A DNA stretch of 64,000 bases from positions 1 to 64,000 of the forward strand of contig JAFDZC010000013.1 in assembly GCA_018267095.1 (NCBI GenBank), read 5' to 3'. Each line of letters opens with the position of its first letter. Within the stretch, counting starts at the first letter, position 1. Shown one piece after another: positions 63,079 to 64,000 of the stretch. The DNA is from Bacteroidota bacterium. GTDB lineage: Bacteria; Bacteroidota; Bacteroidia; Flavobacteriales; Flavobacteriaceae. The position numbers and the translations under genes were made by a program. The notes beneath the pieces were generated by a model. It searched no databases. It was not told the origin of the DNA and saw only the letters and a list, made by a program, of their open reading frames with translations.

Positions 63079-64000
63079 GTGAATTAAGTGTTCAACATTT
63101 ACTGGGCATCAAATATCTGCAACCATCGGATATCGAGCTTATTTTTGAAACGGCGGCTCATTTTAAAGAAGTCATCAATCGTCCGATCAAAAAAGTTCCC
63201 TCGTTGCGCGATACGACTATTGCCAACATTTTTTTTGAAAACAGCACCCGCACCAAATTGTCATTTGAGCTCGCTCAGAAGCGGCTTTCTGCCGATGTGA
63301 TTAGTTTTTCGGCGGCACAATCTTCGGTCAAAAAAGGCGAAACGCTCATTGATACGGTCAACAATATTTTGGCGATGAAAGTCGATATGGTGGTGATGCG
63401 ACATGCTCATCCGGGCGCGGCTTTGTTTTTATCGCAAAACGTCAAGGCCAGTATTGTCAATGCCGGTGATGGAGCACACGAACATCCGACCCAAGGTTTA
63501 CTCGACAGTTTTACCCTCAAAGAAAAACTTGGAGATTTGGCCGGAAAAAAAGTGGTGATTGTGGGCGATATTCTGCATTCACGGGTGGCGCTTTCCAATA
63601 TTTATGCCCTACAAATGTTGGGCGCAGAGGTAAAAGTCTGCGGCCCCAAAACACTGATTCCTCGATATATTGAATCTTTGGGCGTTCAGGTTGAGTCGGA
63701 TTTGCGCAAAGCACTCAATTGGTGTGATGCGGCCAATATGTTGCGGGTGCAAAACGAGCGTATGGATGTGAGTTATTTTCCGTCGACGCGCGAATATGTG
63801 CAGCGTTACGGCGTGGATAGACAACTACTAGAATCGCTGGATAAAGAAATTGTCTTGATGCATCCCGGCCCCATCAATCGCGGGGTTGAAATTACCAGCG
63901 AAGTGGCTGATGGTAGTCATTCGGTGATTTTGGATCAGGTTGAAAACGGCGTTGCGATTCGTATGGCAGTGATTTATTTATTGGCGTCTAAAATTCAATA
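63075..64000 (+). CDS. pyrB: Aspartate carbamoyltransferase catalytic subunit (stop codon cut by the window end)
   Basis: 308 codons are complete and the window ends in the first two bases (TA) of what should be a stop codon, so the gene is essentially full length. Carbamoyl-phosphate site S57-TRT60 in FFENSTRTKLSFE, K86 loop SSVKKGET, HPTQGLLD (137-144) and the C-terminal LMHPGPINRGVEI. It makes N-carbamoyl-aspartate in the second step of pyrimidine synthesis. Coupled to pyrR by an ATGA overlap; no pyrI is visible. Confidence 0.96.
   Translation, partial: MSELSVQHLLGIKYLQPSDIELIFETAAHFKEVINRPIKKVPSLRDTTIANIFFENSTRTKLSFELAQKRLSADVISFSAAQSSVKKGETLIDTVNNILAMKVDMVVMRHAHPGAALFLSQNVKASIVNAGDGAHEHPTQGLLDSFTLKEKLGDLAGKKVVIVGDILHSRVALSNIYALQMLGAEVKVCGPKTLIPRYIESLGVQVESDLRKALNWCDAANMLRVQNERMDVSYFPSTREYVQRYGVDRQLLESLDKEIVLMHPGPINRGVEITSEVADGSHSVILDQVENGVAIRMAVIYLLASKIQ

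Overview
The window looks like a contiguous piece of a Flavobacteriaceae (Bacteroidota) chromosome, most likely Flavobacterium or a close relative. The evidence is: type IX secretion sorting domains (both type A and type B), promoters of the Bacteroidota form TTTG-N19-TAnnTTTG with no Shine-Dalgarno-like spacing, lineage families (DUF1573, DUF5723, DUF6428, PD40/M28/PDZ peptidase), and gene neighbourhoods typical of flavobacteria. There are no rRNA or tRNA genes, no CRISPR array and no recognisable insertion sequence or prophage. One structured RNA is present, the small SRP RNA near 55.2 kb.

Layout. 0-6.4 kb: end of a T9SS-secreted protein, a PLP aminotransferase, a PDZ aspartyl-protease-like protein, DUF1573 and valS. 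6.4-14.2 kb (minus strand): an exported PD40/M28 peptidase, then a coupled envelope-lipid block (cdsA-psd-acyl-CoA-binding protein-lipoprotein superoxide dismutase) and rsfS-ftsH-LUD. 14.3-18.4 kb: birA plus two AT-rich O-antigen-ligase-like proteins that converge. 18.4-23.3 kb: a complete tripartite exporter (C39-like ABC transporter, HlyD, TolC) whose peptidase domain has lost its catalytic histidine. 23.6-30.4 kb: pyrE, Nudix, coaD, a T9SS type A protein, ddl, a PASTA protein and rluD. 30.4-43.1 kb: a large orphan hybrid histidine kinase coupled to a zinc protease, an ALDH, DUF5723, an RluA-type synthase, a four-helix-bundle (S23) gene between inverted repeats, panB and a MarR operon. 43.4-48.6 kb: a potassium module of truncated KdpD-like kinase, KdpE-like regulator, Kup and porin, bracketed by direct repeats. 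48.9-64 kb: sdaA, dnaK, ffs, a SDR, an arsR-DUF6428-arsC operon, transaldolase, a TlpA-like lipoprotein without redox cysteines, a YbiT-type ABC-F protein with one decayed ATP site, and pyrR-pyrB running off the end.

The unusual layer is the intergenic DNA. At least four repeat families recur: a hairpin element whose stem contains TTTTG(C/G)G (family A), tandem GACACGCT units (family B), a short stem with compensatory changes (family C) and a 42-base unit (family D). They fill nearly every longer gap, sit in the 5' leaders of valS and the transaldolase, and frame the S23 gene and the potassium module. I see no wholly new defence or mobile system. The best leads are the Kup-containing Kdp-like module, the C39 His-to-Arg exporter, the asymmetric ABC-F ATPase and the repeat families.
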